64,000 nt of DNA, taken from assembly GCA_019022495.1 (NCBI GenBank), contig JAFEKR010000006.1:2170001-2234000 (forward strand), written 5' to 3'. The number at the start of each line of letters is the position of its first letter. Position 1 is the first letter of the stretch. The stretch is from Epichloe hybrida (Eukaryota > Ascomycota > Sordariomycetes > Hypocreales > Clavicipitaceae). This document shows, in pieces, positions 21,770 through 32,400 of the stretch. The notes beneath the pieces were generated by a model that was not told where the DNA came from, searched no databases, and was given only the letters and a program-made list of their open reading frames with translations. The position numbers were made by a program, and so were the translations under genes.

Positions 21770-24268
21770 CTACCCCTCTGCTTCATAGGCATTGGATCTA
21801 TGCTTGGGCTGGAACTCGAAACCCGGGTGCACTGGGCCAAGGTACATTTCCCTGGCAAAGGTGAGCCACTGTACATACGGAATGGGGGGAAGAGAGAAAG
21901 AAACATACGTGATTTTGATCCAGTCCTTGTAGTTGCCGCTTGCCATCAACGTTTCCAGCTCATTGCGGCCCACATACGCGGGAGGACGATCGTTCAGACT
22001 GGGGGGTAGGTATTCCAGCAGCCCGATGGGGATGTATCGATGCGCGAAGCTGAGCCACTCGAGGAGGAAGCGGCGGGTGAGGCCTACGCCGACCTCGTCC
22101 GAGCCCCAGACGTCGAGGCCGTAGCGGACGAATTTCTCAATGTAGGTAAGGCGCTCGGTGGCGGACTTGTCGAGGTACTGGGCCTTTCCGATCTCTTCGA
22201 ACAGCCAGGGCTTGATGAGAGCGCCGCGGCCAATCATGACAGTGTCGACGCGAGCCTTTTCCACGTGTTCTTGGTACTCGATGTGGGAGTAGCAGTCGCC
22301 GTTGCCGAGGAAGTAGATACGGCCATCTTTGGAGTTGGGGAGCGTGCTGGGGTCTGGCTCGGCGGCCGTGTCCGTCAGGGCATCCTTCTGCTCGTTGTAT
22401 GCCTTGATGAGGGCGGCGCACTCGCCAATGTAGCTCCAGTCGGCGCGTTTGGTGTATCGCTGCTCGCGGCTGCGGCCGTGGAGGGTGATGGCTGCGCAGC
22501 CCGGGGCGCCGAGACGTTCGCGGTGCTCACGGGAGCCGAATGCTAGCTTGCCAATGACGGAGGGGGCCGTTGGGCGAGAGCTCTTGACGCCAGTTCGTAT
22601 CTTGGCCGTGATGGGGATCTCGCCCGACATGGCGTTCATGCCGCGGATCATGCGCTCGAGCTTGCCTTGGGCCTCGAGGAGGGCTGAGCCTCCGCCAGAC
22701 TTGAACACCATGTCGATGGGGCAGCCGCAGTTGAGGTCGATGAGGCGCAGATTGGGACAGAAACGGTTGAGAGCGTCGGCAGCTTTGGTGACGATCCAGG
22801 GTTGGTTGCCGGAGATTTGGGCGCCAAACCTGATATCCCGCGAGTGATCGTAATCATCATAGACAAAGTTGGTCTTGCTTGGCTTGAAAGCTGGCGGCGA
22901 GACTTCTGATTCATGTGCTCTGAGCAATGTCCAGTCAGCCTTGGTGCCCTGGAGAAGAGGCATGCTCATGGCCATCTCCGAATACGTCAGCTCGCATCCC
23001 AGTTCGACGCAGAGTCGACGGAAAGGCAGATTGCCCTGGGTGGTGAGGGGGGCCAACGCCGGTGTTTCAGGGCCAAAGTACAGGCGCCGCTTCTCTGAGG
23101 GCTTGAAGGGAGGATCGACATATCGGGCTCGAATGTCGTCGATACTCTGTGGACTGGTCCTTGCGGCACTGGTGAAATTCGTTGTTGATGTTGGCTTCAT
23201 CGTCCATCCACTTGATGTATTCGTCTGCCTTGGTGAAGTCGACTCGTTTTCGGTTCAGCTCAATCTTGATGGACATATCAACATTATTGTATATTCCAGG
23301 GCGGCGTTCGTCTGTCCCATCACCGCCAGATACTTTGACACCTTTGGTTCCATCCTCTCCAGCGAACTTCTTTTCATTGGACTTGTCGATGAGAACCAGC
23401 TCTTTGCGTCCATCCTCGTGCTCGACCTCCTTCATGTGGCTTCTGACAAATCTGCATTTCCAGCCTGAGAAGCAGGTGCCATATTGTTCGAAAACAGGGC
23501 ATTTTCCACCGAAAGCTTCCACATCGCCACGTCGTCCCTCCTCGAGATACTTGCGTACATCGTGTGACATGCGGCATTTGTCGCCGTACTTGCATTCGTG
23601 AGGAGAAAACTCAGAGTACAGTGCACGGCTGTTGCAGAGCTGAATGGCATCCCGGGAGTTACCGAAGCTACGCTCGGTATTTTGGCCCTTTCTTCTCTTT
23701 TCCTTCTTGCCCTTCTTGCCCCTGGGACCACCGTCCCTATCTTCTCTCGAGTCTCTCGCATCTCCGGCATTACCCCCCCGGCCCTCAGCGGCATCATCAT
23801 CTACATTGTCTGATTTTGAGTTTCTATTGGTAGACACTTCGATGATGTATCTTGAAACACGTTAGCTTCGTGTAGAGTTGTTCGTGTTTTCAGGCCACAA
23901 ACTCACTCCTTTTTGATTGGAGCCAAACCAGCACGGCGATCGACGGTCCCATTTGTGCCAGCGGGGGGCGCCTCGCCATTTTCATTTCCATTTTCATCGG
24001 CATGTTGCGAGTTTGAGTTGTTTTCGCTTGCTTTTTGGCCATTGCTCACATCGTTGGAGCCAGCCGGATGATCCATTCTAGGTCTTTTCGCGGCCCTTTC
24101 CTCGGAATACGAATCGTCGTTTTCATGTGAGAGAGCGTTTGCAAGGTCTGTAGGCATCGGGGCATCGAACTTATTGCAAGTCTTGGCCAAAGCTGCTGGA
24201 CCACTGCCAGGCTGGGCTGAAGGAGCTTGGTCCTGGCCAGCCATTTTGGTGTCACCGTTATCAGCCAT
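21770..24268 (-). CDS. DUS3: tRNA-dihydrouridine(47) synthase Dus3 with apparent one-base frameshift
   Basis: Flavin enzyme reducing U47 of tRNA. Apparent exons are 24268-23907, 23850-21909 and 21851-21770. Intron 1 (56 bp) joins IKKE-YIIEV; intron 2 (57 bp) joins [14 protein letters not shown]. The N-terminal half is acidic/basic and disordered, then has two CCCH zinc fingers ([27 protein letters not shown]). The catalytic half has [13 protein letters not shown], the NCGCPID active-site loop with [21 protein letters not shown] and GNGDCYS. Between [15 protein letters not shown] and [16 protein letters not shown] the reading frame shifts by one base, in the interval 23110-23200. Removing one base there would give one frame of 794 aa. 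No normal intron fits; a 43-nt GT-AG segment is possible but would delete conserved residues. Sequence error, microintron or pseudogene are all open. An ATG at 23200 could start a catalytic-only protein of about 476 codons. Confidence 0.85.
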
Positions 24269-25074
24269 TATGGTCTATGCATAAGAAAGGTACTTGGGAT
24301 CTGCAGAAGCTTGAAGCTGATGGCTAGTCAATCTCTGACAGAGATGACACTGCCTGCTGGGAGAGGCAAGGATGGACCTGGGGCAGCTGTTTTGTGCACG
24401 CACAGTACAGTTTCCAAGGAAGGATTACGGATTTGAAAGTGTCTGGTCAAGAATTCGGTACAACTTTTGACTCTAGTACAGATGAAGACAATAGTGTTTT
24501 GGGTACATGCTACCATGTACGTCGGTATGAAAATGTAGAGATGAGTCTGGCTGGTGGCGGCAAAAATTTCCACCAGTCTGGCGCAGTTGCCAAAAACGGG
24601 CCGTCGGTACAGCGAGGTGTCGGTTAAAAAAAAAGTAGGCTTTCGTAAACCCCCGAGGGACACTGTCTACAGCTGCCCACAGCTGCCAGCCTCCACTGCT
24701 CACAGCATCTGCATCCAGATTCATCTTATCTGCATCTGACTCCTACTCCGTGCTACGTCCGTAGTTGACACGGCATGGTGGGGTGACGGGTGACGTGACG
24801 TGACGGGTCCCTTCGCGAAGGAGGAGCCTTCAATGTTTTTTTACTTCAGGCTGAGTTTGAGTGATGAAACTTGAAACTGGCCGGAGATCATGAACGACTT
24901 GGGATGATGACGAATGGCATGATCTGCCTGCTCTTCCTCCGCCATCCGCCATCCGACTCCGCAACCTTTTCTTCTCCCGTCAAGACTCTACTTGCAACTT
25001 GAACTCCTCTCCTCGCCAATCACCAAGCTCGCCAATGCCCCGCGGGCCGTGAGCTTTTTGCTTGCGGTGACGAC
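24269..25074. promoter_or_regulatory. Divergent spacer DUS3 / kelch gene
   Basis: Promoters of two head-to-head genes. It holds a GGGTGACGTGACG repeat near 24780-24808 and a one-mismatch TACTCCGTG word at 24744-24752. No coding ORF is recognised. Confidence 0.5.
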
Positions 25075-26604
25075 ATGTCCGACGCCGGCAAATCATCTCG
25101 CTCCCCTCACAAGTCGGTCAAAACCAAGCCCATTCGGCCAAACAAGCCCGCCACGATTGCCGCGCCCGATCAATCTCAGCAACAAAAGACTACATCCCGC
25201 GACTCAGACGATTCAGAAGATGAGCAGCCCGAGTCTGCGCCCTTGCCGCGTAGCCACACACCGGGCCATCTAGCGAGTAAAAGCATCAATCATCGACGAC
25301 GGAAGCCGTCCGACCTCTCTATCCGCCAGCGCTCCCAATCAGCCTCACAAGTAGCTTCCAACCCTGGCTCAAATACATACGTCGCATCGTTGCCGTCCAT
25401 CTCAAATGGTCCTGATCCACCGGCTGAAAGCGAAGAGGGTGAGAAGAAGCAGCCGTCTGCCTCACGCACCACTTCCTCTCTAGGTGGCCGAAAGACCTTG
25501 ACTGCGTCTGCTACAGCTCGGCAGCCCACGAAGATCACCAGACCTCCCCGAGGACAGCATGTACCCTTCCCCCCTTTGCCCGATGCCGAAAGTGCCCCCG
25601 ATGTTGAACCTGCTCCAGCATCTGGCATGTACTGGTCCAAGGCATTCGTTTCTGGATCACCACACTCGAACTTGCGAGCTCACACGACCACATTGATTGG
25701 ATCAAATATCTTCATCTTCGGCGGCTGTGATGCAAGAACATGCTTCAACACGGTCTACGTTTTGGATGCCGACGCATTCTACTGGTCGGCGCCCCATGTG
25801 GTTGGCGAAATCCCGATGGCCTTGAGGGCCATGACCTGCACAGCGGTCGGCAAGAAGCTGGTTGTATTTGGAGGCGGCGATGGCCCCGCCTACTATAATG
25901 ACGTATACGTTTTAGACACGTTGAACTTTCGATGGACCAAACCTCGTATCCTAGGAGACAAGATCCCCTCCAAGCGAAGAGCTCACACAGCCTGCTTGTA
26001 TAAGAATGGTATCTACGTGTTCGGGGGAGGGGACGGCGTCAGAGCTCTCAATGATATATGGAGGCTCGATGTCAGCGATCCCACCAAGATGATCTGGAAA
26101 CTCATATCTTGTCCCGAAAATGCCGTTTCGAGCAGCGGCACCGAGACCCGTCCCAAGGCCCGTGGGTACCACACCGCCAACATGGTAGGCAGCAAGCTCA
26201 TCATATTCGGTGGCTCCGACGGCCGCGAGTGTTTCGACGACGTTTGGATCTATGATATTGAGACACATACATGGACATCTGTCAATATGCCCATCACGTA
26301 TAGGCGTTTATCGCACACGGCTACCATAGTAGGCTCCTACCTATTCGTCCTGGGTGGTCATGACGGCGATGAATACTGCAACGATGTGCTGCTGCTCAAC
26401 CTGGTGACCATGACATGGGACAAGAGAAAGGTGTATGGCAAGCCGCCGAGCGGCAGGGGCTACCACGGGACTGTACTCCACGATAGCAGGTTGTTGGTGG
26501 TTGGGGGTCTTGACGACGACGAGGTGTTTGGGGATGTATTCATATTGGAGTTGGCAGTGCATGCGTATTATTCCCAAATCAGCCATTTCACGATCGGAGT
26601 TTGA
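25075..26604 (+). CDS. Kelch-repeat beta-propeller protein
   Basis: Single-exon gene, 509 aa. Residues 1-175 are Ser/Pro/Lys-rich and look disordered. Residues about 185-495 hold six kelch blades. Each shows a hydrophobic stretch plus Gly-Gly (IFIFGG, LVVFGGG, IYVFGGG, LIIFGGS, LFVLGGH, LLVVGG) with a downstream Tyr and Trp (NTVYVLDADAFYW, NDVYVLDTLNFRW, DDVWIYDIETHTW). Such propellers are protein-protein interaction platforms; fungal examples include polarity and Ras-related factors (Tea1, Ral2 classes). I cannot assign it to one of these and leave the symbol empty. The tail AYYSQISHFTIGV follows the last blade directly. Confidence 0.85.
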   Translation: MSDAGKSSRSPHKSVKTKPIRPNKPATIAAPDQSQQQKTTSRDSDDSEDEQPESAPLPRSHTPGHLASKSINHRRRKPSDLSIRQRSQSASQVASNPGSNTYVASLPSISNGPDPPAESEEGEKKQPSASRTTSSLGGRKTLTASATARQPTKITRPPRGQHVPFPPLPDAESAPDVEPAPASGMYWSKAFVSGSPHSNLRAHTTTLIGSNIFIFGGCDARTCFNTVYVLDADAFYWSAPHVVGEIPMALRAMTCTAVGKKLVVFGGGDGPAYYNDVYVLDTLNFRWTKPRILGDKIPSKRRAHTACLYKNGIYVFGGGDGVRALNDIWRLDVSDPTKMIWKLISCPENAVSSSGTETRPKARGYHTANMVGSKLIIFGGSDGRECFDDVWIYDIETHTWTSVNMPITYRRLSHTATIVGSYLFVLGGHDGDEYCNDVLLLNLVTMTWDKRKVYGKPPSGRGYHGTVLHDSRLLVVGGLDDDEVFGDVFILELAVHAYYSQISHFTIGV

Positions 26605-27301
26605 GCAATGTGCGATGTGCACGAGATGGAGCACGGTGCGGCTGCTGTTTCACAGACAGACAGATTTGATGTTTATTTTGGATGGCTTATGAGCAACGAC
26701 TACACACGTATGACTTGGATGAACGAATAACAACACGCATCGAGCGGGAATCATGTGACGGATCGTGCCTGTGTACGTGTCACAATCAAACACCTCGATT
26801 AGGATCTCTGTAGTCTCGACGTCTTCGTGGCCTTGGCATGTGTGATGGATGAATGACCGTCTTGGAAGGTGGTTGACTCGAGGTAAAGGGGGGCTAAATA
26901 CAGCAAGCACCCGAGGATGAGTCGGCGTCAAAGCCGAGTATGGATCTCTCCTAAGCTTCGAAAATACGCACGATGAAAATCTCGTCTTGCCAGCCTTTGT
27001 AGGAAACACGTTCCCTTTCGAAACTATCTTGGATGTCAGGAATGTGCGCATCTTGATGCACTGGGTCTAAAGCTCCACGCATGATTGCGTAAATGTCACC
27101 TACATGTATATATATACACTGCTAGGGCCTGCGTAATCGAGGGCGAGAGCATATATTATGTATCATTCCGAAACAACGGTGGAGGGAGAAACAGAGATTG
27201 ACATGCTATGCCAATTTCATCACCCCTTCCCCCTGTCCCATACTTTCCAAGTGACAAAAGCATACAAGTGCTGGTTCGAATTATTAAACCACGATGCCAG
27301 C
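26605..27301. other. Convergent 3' spacer kelch gene / ATG6
   Basis: Between two stop codons on opposite strands. No gene, repeat or RNA is supported. A TTCGAATTATTAAACC tract near 27274 resembles a T-arm by chance only. Confidence 0.6.
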
Positions 27302-28838
27302 TCAACTTGACGTGTTTGTGCTTCTAGCAGTCGAGCCAACGTTGCTGGCGTGCGCCAACAAGAATTTGCAGCATGTGAGGGTAAGTTTGCAGGCTTTAGT
27401 CCAACCATCATCTTGCGCGATACCCAATTTGATGCTCACGTCGCCAATCTTGTCTCCTTCAATTCTGTACGGCAAGCTGAGCATGTTGGCTGACCGTTCA
27501 GTTTGACGCTGCACGTGGGCGCCAAGCTGTCGTACGAGTTCCAAAAAAGCAACCATGGCGTTGTCGAATTTACGGTGCATAAAAGTCAGTCCCAAGGGCA
27601 TATCCCCGGAGCTGAAAAGTTCGAGCACATGCTTCTTGGGCGGTGCTTGCATAGCTCCATTACCGAGTCTGCTGGACGAGGGACTTGGTACATCGTAGCG
27701 GACAATTTTCGATGTGCTACCCATGGGCTGCGGATCGAAGCCGTGGAACTTGTAATCCAGCTTCTCTGCTACCGTGACGAGAAGCAGAAGGGCATGGCCC
27801 CACGCCGCATTAATCTCTGGCCAGTCAACTGGCTTGTTCGATAATCTCCCCAGACGAAGCCCGTTGATTGTAGCAAAGCTGCCGTCATGGCTGATGCAAA
27901 AGGTGTCGTTGTACACGTTGGAGCGCTGTAGCTTTTCGAGAAGCTGCGAGTCGTGGTTGTACTTGGCGTTGATGCTATCTCGTTCTGCCTGGAAATCGGC
28001 CATCTTGGTGGCGAAGGCGTTTCGTTCCCTCCAAAACAACTCCTCTTCCTTGTCGAGCTGACGGGATTCCTCCTCGAGGGCTACTATTTCCTCGTCAAGC
28101 GCATCCTTTTCAACCTCTAGCTTCTTCAGCTCGTCCATTGCCACGGCTCTGTCCCTTTCTGCCCTTTTCAATGCATCCTGTCGAGCTTTGATCTCATCTA
28201 CACTTGGTCTCTCTGTTTTGGCCTGCCGAAGATACTTGACGTACGCGTCTCGCTCCTTGATCGATGCCTCCAGCTTTCTTTGCAGCCCGTCGACCAGCGA
28301 ATCGGTGCACTCCACACATACAGGGTGGTCGATGTCGGATCTCGACGACAGAATCTCGAACAGTCTATTAACTCTCTCCATCTCATCGCTTATTTTCGAC
28401 TGCTGGTTATTGGAGACAGGCTCTTGCGCCGAGCTTGATCCTCGTAGCTCTGATTTGGGGGGCGCAGGAGGCTCTTTGACTGGTGGTTGTGGGTGACCAA
28501 CTTGCGATTCGGTGAGGTATATGAAAGACATGGTCGAGTCACGCGGCTGGCCTCCATGGTGTCTCTTGAACGTCGGATGATTGAGATTTTGGGATATTTG
28601 GTCGTAAAGTGACTTTCTTGCTTGCTCCTGCGACTGAAGAAGTGAGGATCGGGGCTCGGCCGGTCGCTGGGAAGCTGCCGGGGTTGTTGCGGCTACGAAT
28701 ATGATTTTGCGTGAGGATTTTTTTCGGGACTACGCCAAGTTAGATGGACTTACATATTAAAAGATCGTATGCTGCTGGGTTTAGGTCTTCGAGAGAGCCA
28801 TCGAGCTTGAGTGGCTGCCGACACTTCTGGCAGAACAT
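27302..28838 (-). CDS. ATG6: Beclin-1 family protein Atg6/Vps30
   Basis: Shared subunit of the class III PI3-kinase (Vps34) complexes I and II, required for autophagosome formation and endosomal sorting. Exon 1 28838-28754 and exon 2 28692-27302, split by a 61-bp intron (GTAAGT/TCGTAG), give 491 aa. It begins with the paired-cysteine motif FCQKCRQPL. A coiled coil rich in Glu/Lys/Arg (about residues 160-270; KRAERDRAVAMDELKKLEVEKDALDEE region) is followed by the evolutionarily conserved membrane-binding domain. That domain contains DGSFATINGLRLGRL, WPEINAAWG and LGLTFMHRKFDNAM, and the protein ends CCKFLLAHASNV plus a short Ser/Thr tail. The complex I-specific partner Atg14 lies 10 kb downstream in this window. 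Confidence 0.96.
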
Positions 28839-28996
28839 TGTGATTGCGATGTCAACGTTTCACCGAACATTTGCCTGTCGGAATTTCGTAGAAAAGGGTG
28901 TTCTGAACTTGGACAAGTCCGATTCGTTCCGGAGAAGGGTTTTTTGAGGAAGCTCAATAACATGGACCGAAATTTGCAGAGGCAAAAGAAGTGCGA

Positions 28997-29029
28997 TGCA
29001 ACGATGCTGCAACGATGCTGCAACGATGC
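28997..29029. repeat. 11-bp tandem repeat TGCAACGATGC, 3 units
   Basis: Three perfect units, 159 bp upstream of the ATG6 start codon. Confidence 0.95.
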
Positions 29030-29221
29030 AATGATCACCGATGTGTCACGTCACTTTGGCGATCCACCAAAAAGGCCGGTCCGACGTCAAGACGTCAGAT
29101 GTGCGCGACGGGCACACTGTGTTGTCTGCTGTAGCCTGTCAGTGCTGTGCACGGCCCTGCTCAGCCCAGCCCGCCACTCAACGCGCGCCTTGGCTGGTGG
29201 CTGCAGCAACACGACGCGTCT

Positions 29222-29257
29222 GGTCCTACAGGTCCTACAGGTCCTACAGGTCCTACG
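29222..29257. repeat. 9-bp tandem repeat GGTCCTACA, 4 units
   Basis: Three perfect units and a fourth ending in G, followed by two AGAAATCTACG units. If translated in the extended SCM3 frame it would read as Gly-Pro-Thr repeats, which argues against that extension being real protein. Confidence 0.95.
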
Positions 29258-29449
29258 AGAAATCTACGAGAAATCTACGAGAGACCACTTTCTTTCTTCT
29301 TTCCACCTTTGGAGCCAGCCGCATGCCCTCAACACCGACGCAAACGACACCCAATTGTGCAATCACACTCCTCTTGGGCACACATGAACAAATGTATCGC
29401 AACTTCAGGCTGTTACAGGTTTAGACTACACGCACCACATGGGGGGCCA

Positions 29450-32400
29450 ATGGAACCCCCAGTCAAGCGGCGGCGACTGGGCGAGCCACTTCACGCGTGG
29501 GACGACGACGAAGAAGAAGAAGCTGAGGACGACTGGGAGGAGTATGACGGCGACGATGATACCGAAGCAGCGCCGGTTCAAAAACGACAAAGCTCTGTCG
29601 AACGGGACGATGGGTATCAGCTTGCTATTGAGAAGGCCTATGCTGATGATCGATTTCGAGCTACAATGGCCCACATTTTCGAAAAATATGGCCGCGACTT
29701 TGAAGGCATTGGCGATGAGATTGATCTCTCCACTGGTGAGATAGTTGTCAACAACGGCCACATCGAAAACATGCGTCACGAGGTCGACGTCGGAATTCCC
29801 GGAGAAGAAGCCGATTATGAGTCGGAGTCGGAAGAGGTCGAAGACGACGGAGACGGAGACTTAAGCGATGAAGATGATGTGGAAGAGGAAGAGGAAGAGG
29901 ATAGCGTTCTGCTCAAAGACTCATCAGATCATGACATGGCAAAAGTTGGTTCAAAAACAGTCGATGAAAATGATGTTCAAATGGAGGCTACAGTCGACAA
30001 CCAGCCCTGGGCGACCGACACCGACGACAGCGACGCTATGCCAGACTACATGCAGTTGCAAGGGCCGTATCCTGATCCAGATGCTTTGGACGGTATCCCC
30101 GGATACAATCAAGGAGCAGCGGCTGAGGATGGCCCCAGTCTGATTTCAGGACTATATGATGGTGGTGGTTTGCGGTATGCATCTTCATTGGGACCATATG
30201 GCTCATCCCCGTTCGCCCTCGGGCCATGGGAAATGCTGCCGCAAGTTCAAGAGGGATGCGAGTTTCCTAAGCCCAGCGGTCTCAGCTCCGCGTGGGCTGC
30301 TGATTACTGCTACAGAGAACAGCCCTCCATGCGAATGCACTCCAACTTGGCTTCGCCCAGATCAAGCGACAACTGGCCAAAGTCCATGCCTTCTCCAGCA
30401 GCTTACAACTCCAAGGACATTGAGATGGAGGATAGCGGTAAGTCCGCCAACCTCTTTGAGCAACACCCGGAGGAAGCTTCCGCGTTGTCTGCAGAAGGCT
30501 ACCAAACAGCCGTATCCGGAGAGGTACGCCTTGGTATCCAAGCAAAGTCGCCAATTCGTCACACAAGAACACCTCGTATAGCTGCCATGGAAGATAGCGA
30601 CACGGTGGAGGATCCTGTTTTTTCAGCAGGGGACTTGGAGACTTCTTCACAGACGGGTGACGATGCGCCCGTCTCGAACCAAGCACATAAGCCAGAGGCA
30701 TCGAACAGAGTCATACCAGATTCCCAGGATACTTGCCCTTCTCAAGAGGATGATGCAGTCCCGCCCACCGCCCCGACAGGTGCTCGGGCTTCATACAATA
30801 AACCTTCCCACCAAAATTTCGACTTGGCATGTATGCTATCAGATGACGAAACGCCGTTATTCACTCTGCCCCCTGGCGTAACGATCAACAACCATCAGAA
30901 GAAGGTGGTTGGGTCAGTCGCAAATCCAGCAAGTGTAGGTATTTCCGGCATCAGCTCCGATGATACAGCAGTGAAACGTGGGCGAGGACGACCTAGGAAA
31001 TATCCTCGTCCCGATGGCCATGGCCAACAATCAGACTCGAGTCTGCCAAAAAAGCACAAATCAAGGTTCAAGGTTCCTGCGCCAAATGCGTCCGCAACGC
31101 CGATCGACCCAGTTTCCCGGAACACTAGCATTCCGGCTCAACCAACCTATTTCGTTCCCAACATTTCAAGAATCCCGACATTTGCGGCAGCAGATCAATC
31201 CGAAGCTGAGTCTGGTACGAAAAGAAAACGAGGGCGGCCTCGAAAATCAGAGAGACCTCAGCAGCAAGCACAACAGCCATTCATGCATTATCCAGCCCAA
31301 ATGTTCGGACAGCCATACTTTTTCCCGCCTTTTCAATTCGGCTTCCAGCCGCAAGCTTTCCATCATCCTTTCCAGACCACGATGCAGCAGCCTTTCCAGG
31401 CTTTCCAGACATTTCCCCCGCAAATGGCGTATCAGCCCCTTCAGACTTCATTTCCCCAGCAACCGCTCGTGCAGTTACAGCAGCAAATGATCCAGCAGCC
31501 AATCCAACAGTTACTCCAGCAGCCCCCTCCACAGCCCCGACCGGTGCCAACTGGCGAAAACGCCCAACAGGAACCAGTGAAGCGGAAACGCGGACGGCCT
31601 AGAAAATACCCGGTCGGATACAAACGGGTGCGAAGAAAGGTGCAAATACCCGGGTTGCAAAATAGCATGACGGCACTCCTGAGTGGGCATCCTAACAGAA
31701 CGCCAGTAACCGAGGATGCTTGGTATGGCGTGGCTCGACGGTTGGCACATGATATTTCATCGCTGCAAGGCGGATACTTTCTCAGCAATGGGTTCCAAGT
31801 GCAAACACAAACATATGAGCCCGGCATAGAGAGACCCCATGTATCACCCAAGAAACAATGTGAAGATACTCCATCTGAGTCTGAGTCTGAAGGAGAGCTG
31901 GAACCATATGACACGGGCCGGATTACGGAAGTGTTGGACAACGCCAATGACGCAATGTCTTCCAAGCCGCCATCCGGAGATACTCACCGAGCCGGTGGCT
32001 CAGAAACCTTCGAAGACTCAGAATGCTCAGAAGACTCGGAATCTCCTGGAATGACCGCGAACGATGATGACGCTGGTTTCGTAATCATGGAGTCGCCAAA
32101 GAGTGTTGCCCAATCTGTTGAACCAACTCCTTCGCCGCCAAGTCCACCGATGAGTACTCGGAGATCGTCTACGAGAGAAAAGCATTCTGCAACCACCCCC
32201 ACACCCGTACGCAACAAAGGTAGCCGAACTCCTACGCCAATACAGGCTTTGAAGAGTCGTACACCTGTATCGCATAAATCAGACGCATTCGATCTCCCCT
32301 CGTCTCCGATGCCTAGACATGTACGCGACGGGTTGTCATCGAAAGCAAGTATCGTTGAGGCCGCATATGCCGAGCCAACAGACTTTGAGGAAGAACTCAT

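Larger units (their letters stand above)
28839..29449. promoter_or_regulatory. Divergent spacer ATG6 / SCM3 with short tandem repeats
   Basis: Promoter region of two head-to-head genes. It has three tandem repeat blocks: TGCAACGATGC x3 (28997-29029), GGTCCTACA x4 (29222-29257, last unit ending G) and AGAAATCTACG x2 directly after. The SCM3 frame stays open upstream to 29147, but its residues there are repetitive and unconserved. Confidence 0.55.

Noticed and set aside
27260..27300. T-arm-like sequence GGTTCGAATTATTAAACC
   Set aside because: No matching acceptor, D or anticodon stems nearby, so not a tRNA.
29147..29449. 101-codon N-terminal extension of SCM3
   Set aside because: Composed partly of Gly-Pro-Thr from a DNA tandem repeat, with no conserved residues; the ATG at 29450 starts the usual MEPP..KRRR sequence.
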